Position numbers and translations under genes: made by a program. The notes beneath the pieces are model-generated. The model had not been told where the DNA came from. It did no database searches and worked only from the letters and a program-made list of their open reading frames with translations. Of a DNA stretch of 30,424 nt, positions 21,503 to 30,176 are shown piece by piece. The DNA is taken from positions 1-30,424 of the forward strand of contig JAKACB010000010.1 in NCBI GenBank assembly GCA_021796445.1. The letters run 5' to 3'. The DNA is from Nanobdellota archaeon (GTDB lineage: Archaea; Nanoarchaeota; Nanoarchaeia; Parvarchaeales; Parvarchaeaceae). Each line of letters begins with the position of its first letter. The stretch's first letter is position 1.

Positions 21503-22413
21503 ATTTCTTTTATAAACTCACCTACGTTTTCATATTTCCTTTTTTTGGAAAGATCCCTAAGAAGTTTGACAGTTCCACTGCCATACTGCATAGCTTTTTT
21601 TCTTCTTTCCGTTAATTTTCCGCTTAGTCCGAGCGATTTGCCGATCGAACGAACCGGAAATTTATCATAATTTTCAGCCAACTCTTTTATATCTTTTGAA
21701 AGAGCCGCTTCTATAACCTTGTCATCAAGATAAGGGAATCCAATTGATACATTTAACGTATCTGCAATTGAATTTAATCTCCATAAATCCAGTGCTGGCA
21801 TGTAGAAAAGTCTGCATTCTCTGAATTCTTCAAGCTCCTCTTTTTTGATTGTTTTATGCCTTTGGAATCCGAAAAACAGTTCATCGCTGCCTATCCCACT
21901 TATTATCCTTCGTGTTCCTATCTCCTTTGCCTTTTCAACTGCTAAGAATTCAGTTATCCCCATAATTACATTATAGGTGTCAAGTCCAAGTACTTTAAGC
22001 TCCTTGACGGCATGAATTAAATTCTCCTCAGTTATTGTTACATTATACAAATAGCTGTTCAATTCGCTGCTTAAAATGCTTGCATAATCAAGGTCTTCAC
22101 TGCCTTCAGTGCCTGCAGATATCAACTTTACATCACCGAATTTTTTAACAGCGATGGCCGCAAGAACAGATGAGTCTATCCCTCCCGAAACAAGAACCGA
22201 ATCAGGTTTAAATCTTATAATGCTGTCTTTTAATGCCTGTTCTACATTATACTGCCCAGTTTTTTCGTTATTACCCAATTTTACATTTATAGCATTACCG
22301 AAAAGATTTATAGCTGCGCCTCCCGGAAATATAAACCTGAAGTCAAATATCTTTTCATTTTTGGAAGTCGAATTTATTCTGTTGATAAGTAATGTGTCAT
22401 TTCTGTTTTTCAT
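21499..22413 (-). CDS. Asparagine-synthase-like PP-loop protein without glutaminase domain
   Basis: A 304-residue protein corresponding to the C-terminal synthetase half of asparagine synthetase B. The PP-loop is VSGGIDSS (75-82). The second block is SGIGSDELFFGF (about 168-179), and FPYLDDKVIEAAL near 245 matches the family's substrate region. The N-terminal class II glutaminase domain is missing and residues 1-55 are not it, so it cannot take ammonia from glutamine by itself. It should activate a carboxylate with ATP; the substrate is unknown, and such stand-alone proteins occur in many archaea. It overlaps the DUF192 gene by 17 bases and the RNase J gene by 4, indicating one operon. Confidence 0.82.
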   Translation of the reverse strand: MKNRNDTLLINRINSTSKNEKIFDFRFIFPGGAAINLFGNAINVKLGNNEKTGQYNVEQALKDSIIRFKPDSVLVSGGIDSSVLAAIAVKKFGDVKLISAGTEGSEDLDYASILSSELNSYLYNVTITEENLIHAVKELKVLGLDTYNVIMGITEFLAVEKAKEIGTRRIISGIGSDELFFGFQRHKTIKKEELEEFRECRLFYMPALDLWRLNSIADTLNVSIGFPYLDDKVIEAALSKDIKELAENYDKFPVRSIGKSLGLSGKLTERRKKAMQYGSGTVKLLRDLSKKRKYENVGEFIKEI

Positions 22414-22747
22414 ATATTTTCATCTGTAGTTTGTCTCCCACCTTTATTTCATATTTTTTGTCTACAGGAAGCTCCAAAACATGCTGTGCATCTTCAGGCC
22501 CATTGTAAAGCCGCCATTTCCTAGCGATAGTTTGATGCAATACCTTTAGGTTCTTGTCAAGCCATATAACCCTTAATTCGAATCTTACGAAGTTCATGTG
22601 TATATCCTTCACATCTGGCAGGAATGCACCATCTTTAGGGCTCGAAACAAACATTAAACCTAAAATCTTGCTTGAAAGTGTTCTGCAGTATTTTACGTTC
22701 TTTGCTATAAGCTTTCCGTTTTTGTAGAAGTCACATTTTTCTTTCAT
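22397..22747 (-). CDS. DUF192 family protein
   Basis: A 116-residue protein with DUF192 features: RTLSSKILGLMF near residue 22 (the family's R..GLM motif), GAFLPDVKDIHMNFVRFELRVIWLD (about 40-64, the family's usual IHM.FM...IDVIWLD) and AQHVLELP (about 87-94). No signal peptide is present, unlike many bacterial members, so it is probably cytoplasmic. The biochemical role of DUF192 is unknown to me. CTGGAG, about 10 bases before the ATG, may serve as a ribosome-binding site; a TATA-like ATAAATAT lies about 35 bases upstream. It is the first gene of the run that continues to the tRNA thiolase. Confidence 0.85.
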   Translation of the reverse strand: MKEKCDFYKNGKLIAKNVKYCRTLSSKILGLMFVSSPKDGAFLPDVKDIHMNFVRFELRVIWLDKNLKVLHQTIARKWRLYNGPEDAQHVLELPVDKKYEIKVGDKLQMKIYEKQK

Positions 22748-22814
22748 TGTTTTTTCTCCAGTTCGTGCACAGTATATTTATGTTTTCAGTTGACTTTTTG
22801 CTATTCATATTATT

Positions 22815-23414
22815 TTAAAATTCAAGCTCTTTTGACACGAAATCTTCAAGACTTACTTTTTCAAGTTTTTCTTTTTCTTCTTTTTTGGCCATGTTCATTG
22901 CAAGCAGGAACAATATCAGCCCTATGCTATTTCCACTTTTGTTGTTTCCAGGTATTATCAAATCAATAAATGCTGTGCTGTTATCTGTGTTCGTTATTCC
23001 AACTATAGGGATGTTTATCTTCTTTGCGTCATTTATCGCCCTTCTGTTTGATTTAGGATCAGTTATCAACAGGACTTTGGGTTCAAAGAAATTCTTATAG
23101 CTTATATTTGTAAGTGATCCGGCAAGGTATCTTCCGAAATTTACACTTATTCCCATAAGCTTGGAAAAATTATAAACAGAGTAATACGCACTGTCCAGTG
23201 TTGACACCAGCAGAATGTTTTTTCTCTTGTAGCCATTTAGGAATTTCGCAGCCAGTTTTATTCTTTCGTCTATTAATTTTATGTTGAGTATGGTAAACTT
23301 GTTTGGGATTTTCTTGAAAACGAACCTTTCAAACTCCTTGTTATTGGCGTTCGCTCCTATCCTAGTTCCGTAGGTCTTATACGCCTCTAATTTGTCTATT
23401 TTTTTAAATACCAT
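22815..23414 (-). CDS. rps2: Ribosomal protein uS2
   Basis: A 199-residue small-subunit protein. The uS2 hallmarks are GTRIG (16-20), GRYLAGSLTNISYKNFFEPKVLLITDP (about 93-119), NRRAINDAKKINIPIVGITNTDN and DLIIPGNNKSGNSIGLILFLLA. These match archaeal S2, which lies on the back of the 30S subunit. The N-terminus is slightly divergent and the length is near the archaeal norm. Its ATG is 2 bases after the enolase stop (TAAACATG), so the two are co-transcribed. The enolase-uS2 pair is a conserved archaeal arrangement. Confidence 0.93.
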   Translation of the reverse strand: MVFKKIDKLEAYKTYGTRIGANANNKEFERFVFKKIPNKFTILNIKLIDERIKLAAKFLNGYKRKNILLVSTLDSAYYSVYNFSKLMGISVNFGRYLAGSLTNISYKNFFEPKVLLITDPKSNRRAINDAKKINIPIVGITNTDNSTAFIDLIIPGNNKSGNSIGLILFLLAMNMAKKEEKEKLEKVSLEDFVSKELEF

Positions 23415-23416
23415 GT

Positions 23417-24583
23417 TTAATTCAATTCGATTAGCCTATTTATTTTCTCTATCCTTTCTCCTCTATTGATTCCAACTTTTAAATACTTTGCGTTTAGGCC
23501 AGTTGCTAAGTCCGCTATTACTGGTATGGAGGTTTCCTCTGATCTGTGTGACACTACCTTGTCTATCTTGAATTTATCGGCAAGTTCCGAGTATTCCTTT
23601 ACCTTGTACATAAGCCCTACTTGATTTGGTTTTATAAGCGTTGAATTTATATATTCATGCACTTTTTCAAGCCTTTCTGGGGTAGTTGCAGTAAGGTCAT
23701 CTCCCACTATAATGGAACCGCTAAGCTGTTTCATTACTTCTCCATAGTCCTCTGCAAGCGTCTCATCAACAGGGTCCTCCACATAGAATATGTCAAATTC
23801 ATCCGCCAGTTTTTTCGTCAAATCTATTTGTTCTCCTCTGTCAACCTCTTTCTTTCCGTATATTGGCCGTTTATACACATATTTTCCGTTTTTGTAAAAT
23901 GTCGATGCGGCAAAGTCTAATCCTAATCTTATGTCCATGCCGCTTTCTTTTATTATGCTCTCTATCGCTTCTCTTACTATTTTTATTGATTCATAATTGT
24001 CCAACTCGCTTATGAATCCTCCTTCTGGGTCAACTCCTCCTATAAAACTGTCTGTTCTGTTCTCTAGAAGTTCTTTTACTTTTTTGTATACCTTCAAAGT
24101 TGTGTTTATACTTTCTAAGTTACTATCAGTGATTGTTGTCACAAGTATTTCCTGTATATCCATTCCCAAGCCGGAGGCGTGCATTCCACCGCCTATCATC
24201 TTACATACTGGCATAACCTTGTTTTTGCTGCCAAAAAGCTCATACGGTTCCTTGTTCAGATCTGCACTTAGACCATACATCAATGCATAAGAAAGCGAAA
24301 GTGACGGGCCGCCTATAAATTCTTGGGGGATTTCTTTTTCTATTGAAAAGATGTCTTCTAAAGTATTTACCTTTCTTCCAACCAGCTTTTTCAGATATTC
24401 ATTGAAGTTTTTTATCTCGTCATCTATACCTTTGCTGAACTGGTTTACTTCATATTTGCTGTTGCTTTCCCCTGCAGGAGATGAACCGCGGAATTTGCCC
24501 TTCTCAGTAGTAAGCATTACTTCAACTGTGAAGTTAGAATTCGCATTTAATATTTTAAGCGCTTTTATCTCTTTTATTTCCAT
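23417..24583 (-). CDS. eno: Enolase (phosphopyruvate hydratase), divergent
   Basis: A 388-residue enolase converting 2-phosphoglycerate to phosphoenolpyruvate in glycolysis. Catalytic positions appear kept: His135 (GGGMHAS), Glu145 (MDIQE), Glu187 (PEGGF), metal ligands Asp223 (GLDFAAS), Glu269 (VEDP) and Asp295 (GDDL), Lys318 (KPNQVG), His346 (SHRSEET) and Lys369 (YLKVGINRGER). It is shorter than the usual 410-430 residues. Two N-terminal loops differ from the norm: the SRGNPT stretch reads ANSNFT, and the SGAST loop reads AGESN. The gene overlaps the end of the AK6-like gene by 29 bases and precedes uS2. An enolase-like protein with altered activity is a small possibility. Confidence 0.9.
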   Translation of the reverse strand: MEIKEIKALKILNANSNFTVEVMLTTEKGKFRGSSPAGESNSKYEVNQFSKGIDDEIKNFNEYLKKLVGRKVNTLEDIFSIEKEIPQEFIGGPSLSLSYALMYGLSADLNKEPYELFGSKNKVMPVCKMIGGGMHASGLGMDIQEILVTTITDSNLESINTTLKVYKKVKELLENRTDSFIGGVDPEGGFISELDNYESIKIVREAIESIIKESGMDIRLGLDFAASTFYKNGKYVYKRPIYGKKEVDRGEQIDLTKKLADEFDIFYVEDPVDETLAEDYGEVMKQLSGSIIVGDDLTATTPERLEKVHEYINSTLIKPNQVGLMYKVKEYSELADKFKIDKVVSHRSEETSIPVIADLATGLNAKYLKVGINRGERIEKINRLIELN

Positions 24584-25112
24584 TTTTATTGTATAATTTC
24601 ATTTTATTTAAACATTTTTCTACTTTCAGTATCTTACCTGAAAAATCAACTTTTTCTCCCTTTCCCTTTCCAGCGATTATTAACATAGCCTTTTTTACAG
24701 TATTGTTTATGTTCTTTGTGTTGTCTACCTGAAAAACTTTCCTTTTCATTTGCAATGCCTCTGCATAGGTTCCATTCATTGCCTCAAAAATGGCATTATC
24801 ATAGATTTTTTCTTTTTTGTATCGTCTTTTTTCGAGTCTTTTTATGAGTATTATAGGATCCGTTCTAAGCACAATAACAAAACTTATGTCTTTTGATTTT
24901 ATAAAATGGGACAAATGGGAAACTACAAGTAAATTGTCTTTTTTATTCTTTTTAAATGCTTTATTTACCTCTTCAAGTGTTACTTCCCGTTCTTTCTTCC
25001 CCTTTTTAAGGATTTGGTTTAAATCCAGTATCTTATAATTGATTTTTCTTGCAAGTGCTTTTGCTAGAGTGTGTTTGCCCGTTCCAGGTGTGCCGGATAT
25101 TGCTATTATCAT
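24555..25112 (-). CDS. AK6/Fap7-like adenylate kinase-ATPase
   Basis: A 185-residue P-loop kinase. Walker A is GTPGTGKHT (7-15), with His14 where Ser is usual. SHLSHFI (about 65-71) and VLRTDPIILIKRLEKRRY (about 80-97) match the NMP-binding and R-rich regions of the archaeal AK6/Fap7 family, and YDNAIFEAMNGTYAEAL follows. Family members act as adenylate kinases or ATPases, and the eukaryotic/archaeal homologue helps small-subunit rRNA maturation with uS11. The last 20 or so residues are basic and enter the enolase gene. Gene order with eno and rps2 fits a ribosome-related role. Confidence 0.83.
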   Translation of the reverse strand: MIIAISGTPGTGKHTLAKALARKINYKILDLNQILKKGKKEREVTLEEVNKAFKKNKKDNLLVVSHLSHFIKSKDISFVIVLRTDPIILIKRLEKRRYKKEKIYDNAIFEAMNGTYAEALQMKRKVFQVDNTKNINNTVKKAMLIIAGKGKGEKVDFSGKILKVEKCLNKMKLYNKNGNKRDKSA

Positions 25113-25130
25113 TAGGTTATGAAAATTTTT

Positions 25131-25144
25131 AATATATTTATATT
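25131..25144. promoter_or_regulatory. Shared bidirectional TATA element
   Basis: AATATATTTATATT lies in the 52-base gap between two divergent genes. Its centre is about 26 bases from the AK6-like ATG (25112, minus) and about 27 from the zincin ATG (25165, plus). Both genes could therefore be leaderless and share one TATA element. Confidence 0.5.
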
Positions 25145-25164
25145 GATATCAACCATAAAATAAG

Positions 25165-26538
25165 ATGGGCTCTGTTGAAAACAGGTCGAAACTGTATTCT
25201 ATTTTATCAAGTCTAGACTCGGGCGATAACAAGTCCATAAACCGCATATTAAAAGACAACACAGACAAATCTACAGTAAATGCCGTCAAAAAACTTAAAA
25301 AAGATTTTATATACCAAAAATACGGCAAAGAGGGTTTGGAAAGGTACTTAAGGAGTGTTCTTGATTACTGGGATGATTATGGCAGCAATGACTATATAAA
25401 TAATCCAGATATTAAACAGAAGCACATTTTATCAAGAATACTTTTGTCTCCTGCAAAATTTGTTGCAAAAGCATACGATTATATTCTAGGGAAGACAAAC
25501 AGTCACTTTATATCAACAACTTCGATGGGAACGCTCATCGGGGGCGTCGCCGGGCTTGCGACATTTATTGGCGAAACAGTGTATTTCTCATATTCACTGC
25601 ACCTTCCATTTGCAAGCCTTTTTGCCGAGGAATTCATGGTAAATTGGCCATCCCTTGTACAGGTGCCAATAATAACTGGATTGATATCTGCTTTGTCAAT
25701 TGCTTTTATAGTGGGGGGAACTTCTAGGCTATTCAACCCTAAAAAACTGACGATAGAAGAAATAGAAGATGACATTAAAAAGTACAGCAGAGAATTCAAG
25801 AAAACATTTGAACATTACAATAAAGCGTTATTTAGCTCGAAGATAGAACCGTCTTTAGAGAACATAAATGCAATTTACATGCTGTCTTCTAGCAGGGCAT
25901 ATGCTAGTGCAAGCGGTTCAGAGGAAAGCTTAAGAAAATATGAAAAATCAATGCTACCCTACATTTCTAATGTACTTAAAAAAAGGATAAATTACAAGTT
26001 GATCATTCATCACTCTCCAAAGGGCGTTGGCGGATTTACTTTGATTTATAATTCGCTTTTGGGCAAGCTTATAAAAAAGAATTCATACAGCCCGGTTTTC
26101 CTGAACACAGAAAGATTAAATGCCGTCCCAGAGTATCTTTTTGCGCTTTTTCATGAGTTAGCGCATGGAGCAGGCGCAACTACAGAGCAAATGGCAAGCT
26201 ACTATGCCGAAAAGGCCATGGATTCTATGAAGAATGATTTTCCATTAGAAGGCTATGACCTTTTCCTTTCAGTTAACAGGCTAGAATCGGCAATTTCTGC
26301 CCTCGCTAGAAAATTTAAGTCCAATACAGATTTTCTTTCTGAACTCGAGAAATTAAATCTTCCGCGTTTTGTAAAGGAATCGTTCAATTACAGCTTCAAT
26401 CCGATGTTCTCTGTAACATTTCCTGTGAACGAAGCTATATATGGGGGGTTAATAGAATCAAAGTTCTCAGGACTTTATGCCTCCGGACCTTACCTTGCCA
26501 AAAAGATTGTTGAAAAAGGCTTAATTAAAACCTTTTAA
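25165..26538 (+). CDS. Membrane-anchored zincin with HELAH motif, unknown family
   Basis: A 457-residue protein with a helical, charged N-terminal region (1-110), two membrane segments (about 117-143 and 166-186) and a C-terminal domain of about 270 residues. The domain holds HELAHGAGATTEQMASYYAE. His330, Glu331 and His334 form an HExxH zinc site, and Glu341 or a nearby residue could be the third ligand. The motif and following EQMASYYA resemble DUF3810-type zinc peptidases, where HExAH is followed by E..A.F.AY. A membrane hairpin before the catalytic domain would place it on the cytoplasmic side. Substrate is unknown. It shares a bidirectional promoter with the AK6-like kinase gene. The family assignment is tentative. 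Confidence 0.75.
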   Translation: MGSVENRSKLYSILSSLDSGDNKSINRILKDNTDKSTVNAVKKLKKDFIYQKYGKEGLERYLRSVLDYWDDYGSNDYINNPDIKQKHILSRILLSPAKFVAKAYDYILGKTNSHFISTTSMGTLIGGVAGLATFIGETVYFSYSLHLPFASLFAEEFMVNWPSLVQVPIITGLISALSIAFIVGGTSRLFNPKKLTIEEIEDDIKKYSREFKKTFEHYNKALFSSKIEPSLENINAIYMLSSSRAYASASGSEESLRKYEKSMLPYISNVLKKRINYKLIIHHSPKGVGGFTLIYNSLLGKLIKKNSYSPVFLNTERLNAVPEYLFALFHELAHGAGATTEQMASYYAEKAMDSMKNDFPLEGYDLFLSVNRLESAISALARKFKSNTDFLSELEKLNLPRFVKESFNYSFNPMFSVTFPVNEAIYGGLIESKFSGLYASGPYLAKKIVEKGLIKTF

Positions 26539-26544
26539 TTTATA
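26537..26544 (+). promoter_or_regulatory. TATA box for pheS
   Basis: ATTTATAC overlaps the end of the zincin gene and is centred about 26 bases before the pheS ATG at 26566. No ribosome-binding site precedes the ATG, so a leaderless message is likely. Confidence 0.5.
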
Positions 26545-26565
26545 CAAGATTTATTTTTATCGTAG

Positions 26566-28092
26566 ATGGAAGGAGAAGATATTATAAGAATGCTGAGCAA
26601 GACTGACAAGATTGTTCTATCTGCTCTTGAAAAAGGGGAAATGTTTTCAAGCGAATTAGAGCTAAAATACGCCTTGGAGAGAGCGGCAGTAATAAACTCG
26701 GCAAGAAAACTTTTTTCTTTGGGCTTGATAAAAATTGATAACATAACTGCAAATACTACCAGACTTACCTCCCTTGGGCATAAATATCTGAAGGAAGGTC
26801 TTCCCGAATACAATGTATTCGAATTTCTAAAACGCAATAAAACGGTGGAATATAAGCAGCTTTTTTCCAGCGTTCCAATGGAAAAAGATGAGCTAAATGC
26901 AGCCATAGGTGTGCTAAAAAGAATGCTTGCAATAAATATCGAAGGCGGCAAAATAACCGTAAATCCAGATAAATCTGCAAAAGTCGAAGAGCAGAATAGA
27001 GTTTTGCAAATAGTGGAGAAAGAACAGAATGTAAACTATGATGGTACAGCAGATCTTATAAGACGCGGGATAATCGAGCAGGTAAACGAAATAAGGGAAA
27101 AATTCTCCATAACTCCGGCAGGAATAAAATTGCTAAAAAACAGTGAATTCAAAGCAGAGTATATAGACAAACTTTCTCCAAATAATATTAAAAATTGGAG
27201 TGGGTTGAGATTTAGGGAATACAGCGAAAAGCCCGAGATACTCGATTCTTTATCCGGCAAAATGAATGTGAAGACCAAATTTATCTCATTGATAAAAGAT
27301 GCAATGGTTTCAATGGGCTTCTCTGAAATGCACAGCAATTACGTTGAGTCAACCTTTTGGAATTTTGATGTTATGATGTTCAGACAAGATCACCCTGATA
27401 GGGACATACAGGACACGGTTTACTTAAATGGAGGAAAGGCCGTTATACCGGCAAAGCTTCTCAAAAATGTAAAGCAGGTTTATGAGCACGGGTTTTTTTC
27501 TTCCAAGTACAATGAATCTATAGGATATAGGAGAAAGTTTGATAAATCTAAGAGCGATTCGCTTATAATGCGTGGGCATACTACCGCAACAACTTTTAGA
27601 TATATCTATGAATTTATATCAAAAAACAAGGATAAGCCTGCAAAGTTTTTTTCAGTTGACAAAGGATTTAGGAATGAAACAATGGACAATACCCATCTGC
27701 TGGAGCTTTATCAGATAGAGGGAGTCGTATACGATGACAACCTTTCCGTCTCTGATCTCATTGGTTACATAAAACAATTCTACAAAAAAATAGGGATAGA
27801 AAAAATAAGGCTTAAACCGACCTACAATCCTTATACAGAACCCAGTCTGGAGATACAAGCTTTCAGTCCCAAGCTTAAAAGGTGGCTTGAAGTGGGGAAT
27901 TCGGGCGTATTTAGACCAGAAACCCTTAAACCCTTTGGTATAAACAAAAACATAGTGGCATGGGGTTTTGGAATGGAAAGAATGTTGAATCTAAAACTTG
28001 GCATGGCGGATATTAGGGATCTTTACGGCGCATATACAGACTTAGATCTCCTAAGAGAGATAGAATCTGCCAGGGTCTTTGGTGAGTTTTAA
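26566..28092 (+). CDS. pheS: Phenylalanine--tRNA ligase alpha subunit
   Basis: A 508-residue class II catalytic subunit of archaeal type. The first 160 or so residues form winged-helix modules (TDKIVLSALEKGEMFSSELE onward), as in archaeal/eukaryotic PheS. The catalytic domain includes MVSMGFSEM, STFWNFDVMMFRQDHPDRD, motif 2 FRNETMDNTHLLELYQIEG and motif 3 AWGFGMERMLNLKLGMADIRDLY (about 465-487). With PheT it forms the (alpha-beta)2 enzyme that charges tRNA-Phe. The pheT ATG follows the TAA without a gap, so the subunits are translationally coupled. A TATA box about 26 bases before the ATG suggests leaderless transcription. Confidence 0.95.
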   Translation: MEGEDIIRMLSKTDKIVLSALEKGEMFSSELELKYALERAAVINSARKLFSLGLIKIDNITANTTRLTSLGHKYLKEGLPEYNVFEFLKRNKTVEYKQLFSSVPMEKDELNAAIGVLKRMLAINIEGGKITVNPDKSAKVEEQNRVLQIVEKEQNVNYDGTADLIRRGIIEQVNEIREKFSITPAGIKLLKNSEFKAEYIDKLSPNNIKNWSGLRFREYSEKPEILDSLSGKMNVKTKFISLIKDAMVSMGFSEMHSNYVESTFWNFDVMMFRQDHPDRDIQDTVYLNGGKAVIPAKLLKNVKQVYEHGFFSSKYNESIGYRRKFDKSKSDSLIMRGHTTATTFRYIYEFISKNKDKPAKFFSVDKGFRNETMDNTHLLELYQIEGVVYDDNLSVSDLIGYIKQFYKKIGIEKIRLKPTYNPYTEPSLEIQAFSPKLKRWLEVGNSGVFRPETLKPFGINKNIVAWGFGMERMLNLKLGMADIRDLYGAYTDLDLLREIESARVFGEF

Positions 28093-29730
28093 ATGGTAAT
28101 GCTAAATTATAGCCTTGATGAAATGAATAAAGCAATCGGGAAAAAATTGAAGCTTGCAGATTATGAAAAGATAGCGCTTAAGTTTGGATTGGATTTAGAT
28201 GAAGGGGAGAATGTGCTTAATTTTGAGCTTACTTCAGATAGAACAGACATAGTTTCAAAATACTCGCTTGCACACGTATTCGCCAGCCAACTTGGAATAA
28301 AGATGAAAAGAAACCTTTTGGTTGGAATAGAAAAACCTGGAGTTTCAGTTGAGAATACCGAAAGAAAGTTCGTTAATGTTCTACATGTAATTCTTGATGA
28401 TAAAGTTGGAGATGACTTAAATGAGATTTTGGCTATCCAAGATAGGCTAGACAGAAATGTTGGAAGAAATCGGAAAAAATCTGCTATAGGGTTTTTTGAC
28501 TATGGAAAAATATCATTCCCTATAAAATACTGTGAAATTCAAAAGGAGCAAGTAAACTTTATACCTCTTGGCGATTCTTCTTCAAAAAACTACAATCAGA
28601 TAATGAAAGAAGTCAAGCAGGCAACAGAATACAGGGATTTAATCCCCAAAAAACCGATAGTGTGGATTGATGGTAGCAATAACATAATTGCTATGCCGCC
28701 GATAATAAACGCAGATAATTATTCTATAACTGAAAATACAAAAGAATTGTTTATAGACATAACAGGAACTGACAAGGAAACTGTAAATGCAGTGACTAAA
28801 ATATTAATATACAACTTCCAGTTTCTTGGTAAAGTATCCATAATCGAAGCAAAATACAAAAGCAATGCAATATCTACTAATTTGTCATTGGAAATGCATG
28901 GCTTTTATTTAAATGAGGATTCCATAGAATCCTTGCTAGGGAAAAGAATAGCAAAAGAGCAGGCAGTAAAAATACTTTCAGCGATGGATTATAGCATTAA
29001 AATGCTTGGAAAGGATATTTTTGTCAAGCCGCCTTTTTATAGACAGGACGTTATGCATCAAGTTGACATAATTGATGATATAATGCGGTCCTTTGGGGTT
29101 GATAATATAAATGAAAAAGTTCCGCATTCTTATACCGAGGGCAGTTTTCTGTTCAACCATTATCTTATACAGAACATAAAAGAGATACTCGTGGGTTTCG
29201 GCTATCAGGAAATAGACATAAACGCGCTTACAAATGAAAAATACCAATTTACAAACACATTCATCGAAGGAGAGGACTATGTAAGTTTGCTGCAGCTTAA
29301 GAGCGGCGATGTTACTATGGTCAGCAAGTATGTCTTTCCCGAGTTATTAAGACTTATTTCGAACAATCTGCACAAGAAATTTCCCCAGAAGATATTCTCA
29401 TTGTCGGAAATAGTGCAGGGAGGGAGTTCCGATGTTATATTCGAAAACAGGCTAAAACTTTCATTTGTATCGTGCGAAAAAGATGCAAATGTAACGGATA
29501 CTTTGTCAATAATCAAGAAAGTGCTTTCCGATGCCCTTTCTGTCAAGGCCATATCCACAAATTATGTAGACAAGGAATACGCCAAGACATTTATAAACGG
29601 GAGAGCTTACAACATACTTGCCGATGAAAAAAAGATAGGGTTCGCCGGTGAACTTCATCCTAGAGTTATGAATTCTTTTGGAATAGAACTGCCGGTTTCA
29701 TTGGCAGAGGTATATATTGAGGTGTTATAA
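28093..29730 (+). CDS. pheT: Phenylalanine--tRNA ligase beta subunit
   Basis: A 545-residue archaeal-type beta subunit; the fused tRNA-binding and anticodon domains of bacterial PheT are absent, as expected. It begins NYSLDEMNKAIGKKL, then the B1-like region with FELTSDRTDIVSKYSLA. The B3/B4 editing-domain region lies around residues 85-260. The catalytic-like domain has VKPPFYRQDVMHQVDIIDDIMRSFG (about 313-337), with LSEIVQGG and KIGFAGELHPRV near the end. Start uncertainty is small: ATG 28093 and a second ATG two codons on. It is immediately followed by an MBF1-like gene one base after its stop. Confidence 0.93.
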   Translation: MVMLNYSLDEMNKAIGKKLKLADYEKIALKFGLDLDEGENVLNFELTSDRTDIVSKYSLAHVFASQLGIKMKRNLLVGIEKPGVSVENTERKFVNVLHVILDDKVGDDLNEILAIQDRLDRNVGRNRKKSAIGFFDYGKISFPIKYCEIQKEQVNFIPLGDSSSKNYNQIMKEVKQATEYRDLIPKKPIVWIDGSNNIIAMPPIINADNYSITENTKELFIDITGTDKETVNAVTKILIYNFQFLGKVSIIEAKYKSNAISTNLSLEMHGFYLNEDSIESLLGKRIAKEQAVKILSAMDYSIKMLGKDIFVKPPFYRQDVMHQVDIIDDIMRSFGVDNINEKVPHSYTEGSFLFNHYLIQNIKEILVGFGYQEIDINALTNEKYQFTNTFIEGEDYVSLLQLKSGDVTMVSKYVFPELLRLISNNLHKKFPQKIFSLSEIVQGGSSDVIFENRLKLSFVSCEKDANVTDTLSIIKKVLSDALSVKAISTNYVDKEYAKTFINGRAYNILADEKKIGFAGELHPRVMNSFGIELPVSLAEVYIEVL

Positions 29731-29731
29731 A

Positions 29732-30172
29732 ATGAATTGCGAGATATGTGGTGCGTTTGAAGAGAACCTTTTAAAGACCGAAGTAGAAGGGGCAGTAATG
29801 AACCTTTGTAAAAACTGTTCAAAATATGGCAGGGTAATTGGAACAGATGTTCAGTCGAGTAAACAAGTACAGAGAACTGTGGAAAGTGAAAGGCAGTTGA
29901 AATATGATTATTTAAATGAAATAAAGCATTCATTGCAGGAAAGCGGGCTTTCAATTGAAGAGGTAGCAGAAAAGATAAACTGTTCTCCCAAAGACCTGAA
30001 AAAGGTAGTTAACGGCGAAATATTGCCGGATGAAAAAATAACGGTGTGGCTTGAAAGATTACTTAACATATCCTTGTATGAAATGAATTTTGTTTCCGAC
30101 TCAACTTTCAAAAAAGACACAGAGCAGCTGTCATTTGGAGATGTAGTTGACATTAAAAGAATCAAAAAATAA
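29732..30172 (+). CDS. MBF1-like zinc-ribbon/HTH transcription factor
   Basis: A 146-residue protein with an N-terminal zinc ribbon (Cys3, Cys6, Cys26, Cys29; MNCEICGAFEENL) and a C-terminal Cro/XRE helix-turn-helix (ESGLSIEEVAEKINCSPKDLKKVVNGEILP, about 70-100). This order is that of archaeal multiprotein bridging factor 1, which binds the ribosome or acts as a transcriptional coactivator. The ATG at 29732, one base after the pheT stop, is preferred over a TTG 15 bases upstream inside pheT, because the zinc ribbon starts directly after the ATG. tRNA-Leu begins 4 bases after its stop. It is probably co-transcribed with pheST. Confidence 0.88.
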   Translation: MNCEICGAFEENLLKTEVEGAVMNLCKNCSKYGRVIGTDVQSSKQVQRTVESERQLKYDYLNEIKHSLQESGLSIEEVAEKINCSPKDLKKVVNGEILPDEKITVWLERLLNISLYEMNFVSDSTFKKDTEQLSFGDVVDIKRIKK

Positions 30173-30176
30173 CCTA

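Noticed and set aside
29717..29731. TTG start for the MBF1-like gene inside pheT
   Set aside because: The ATG one base after the pheT stop directly precedes the zinc ribbon.
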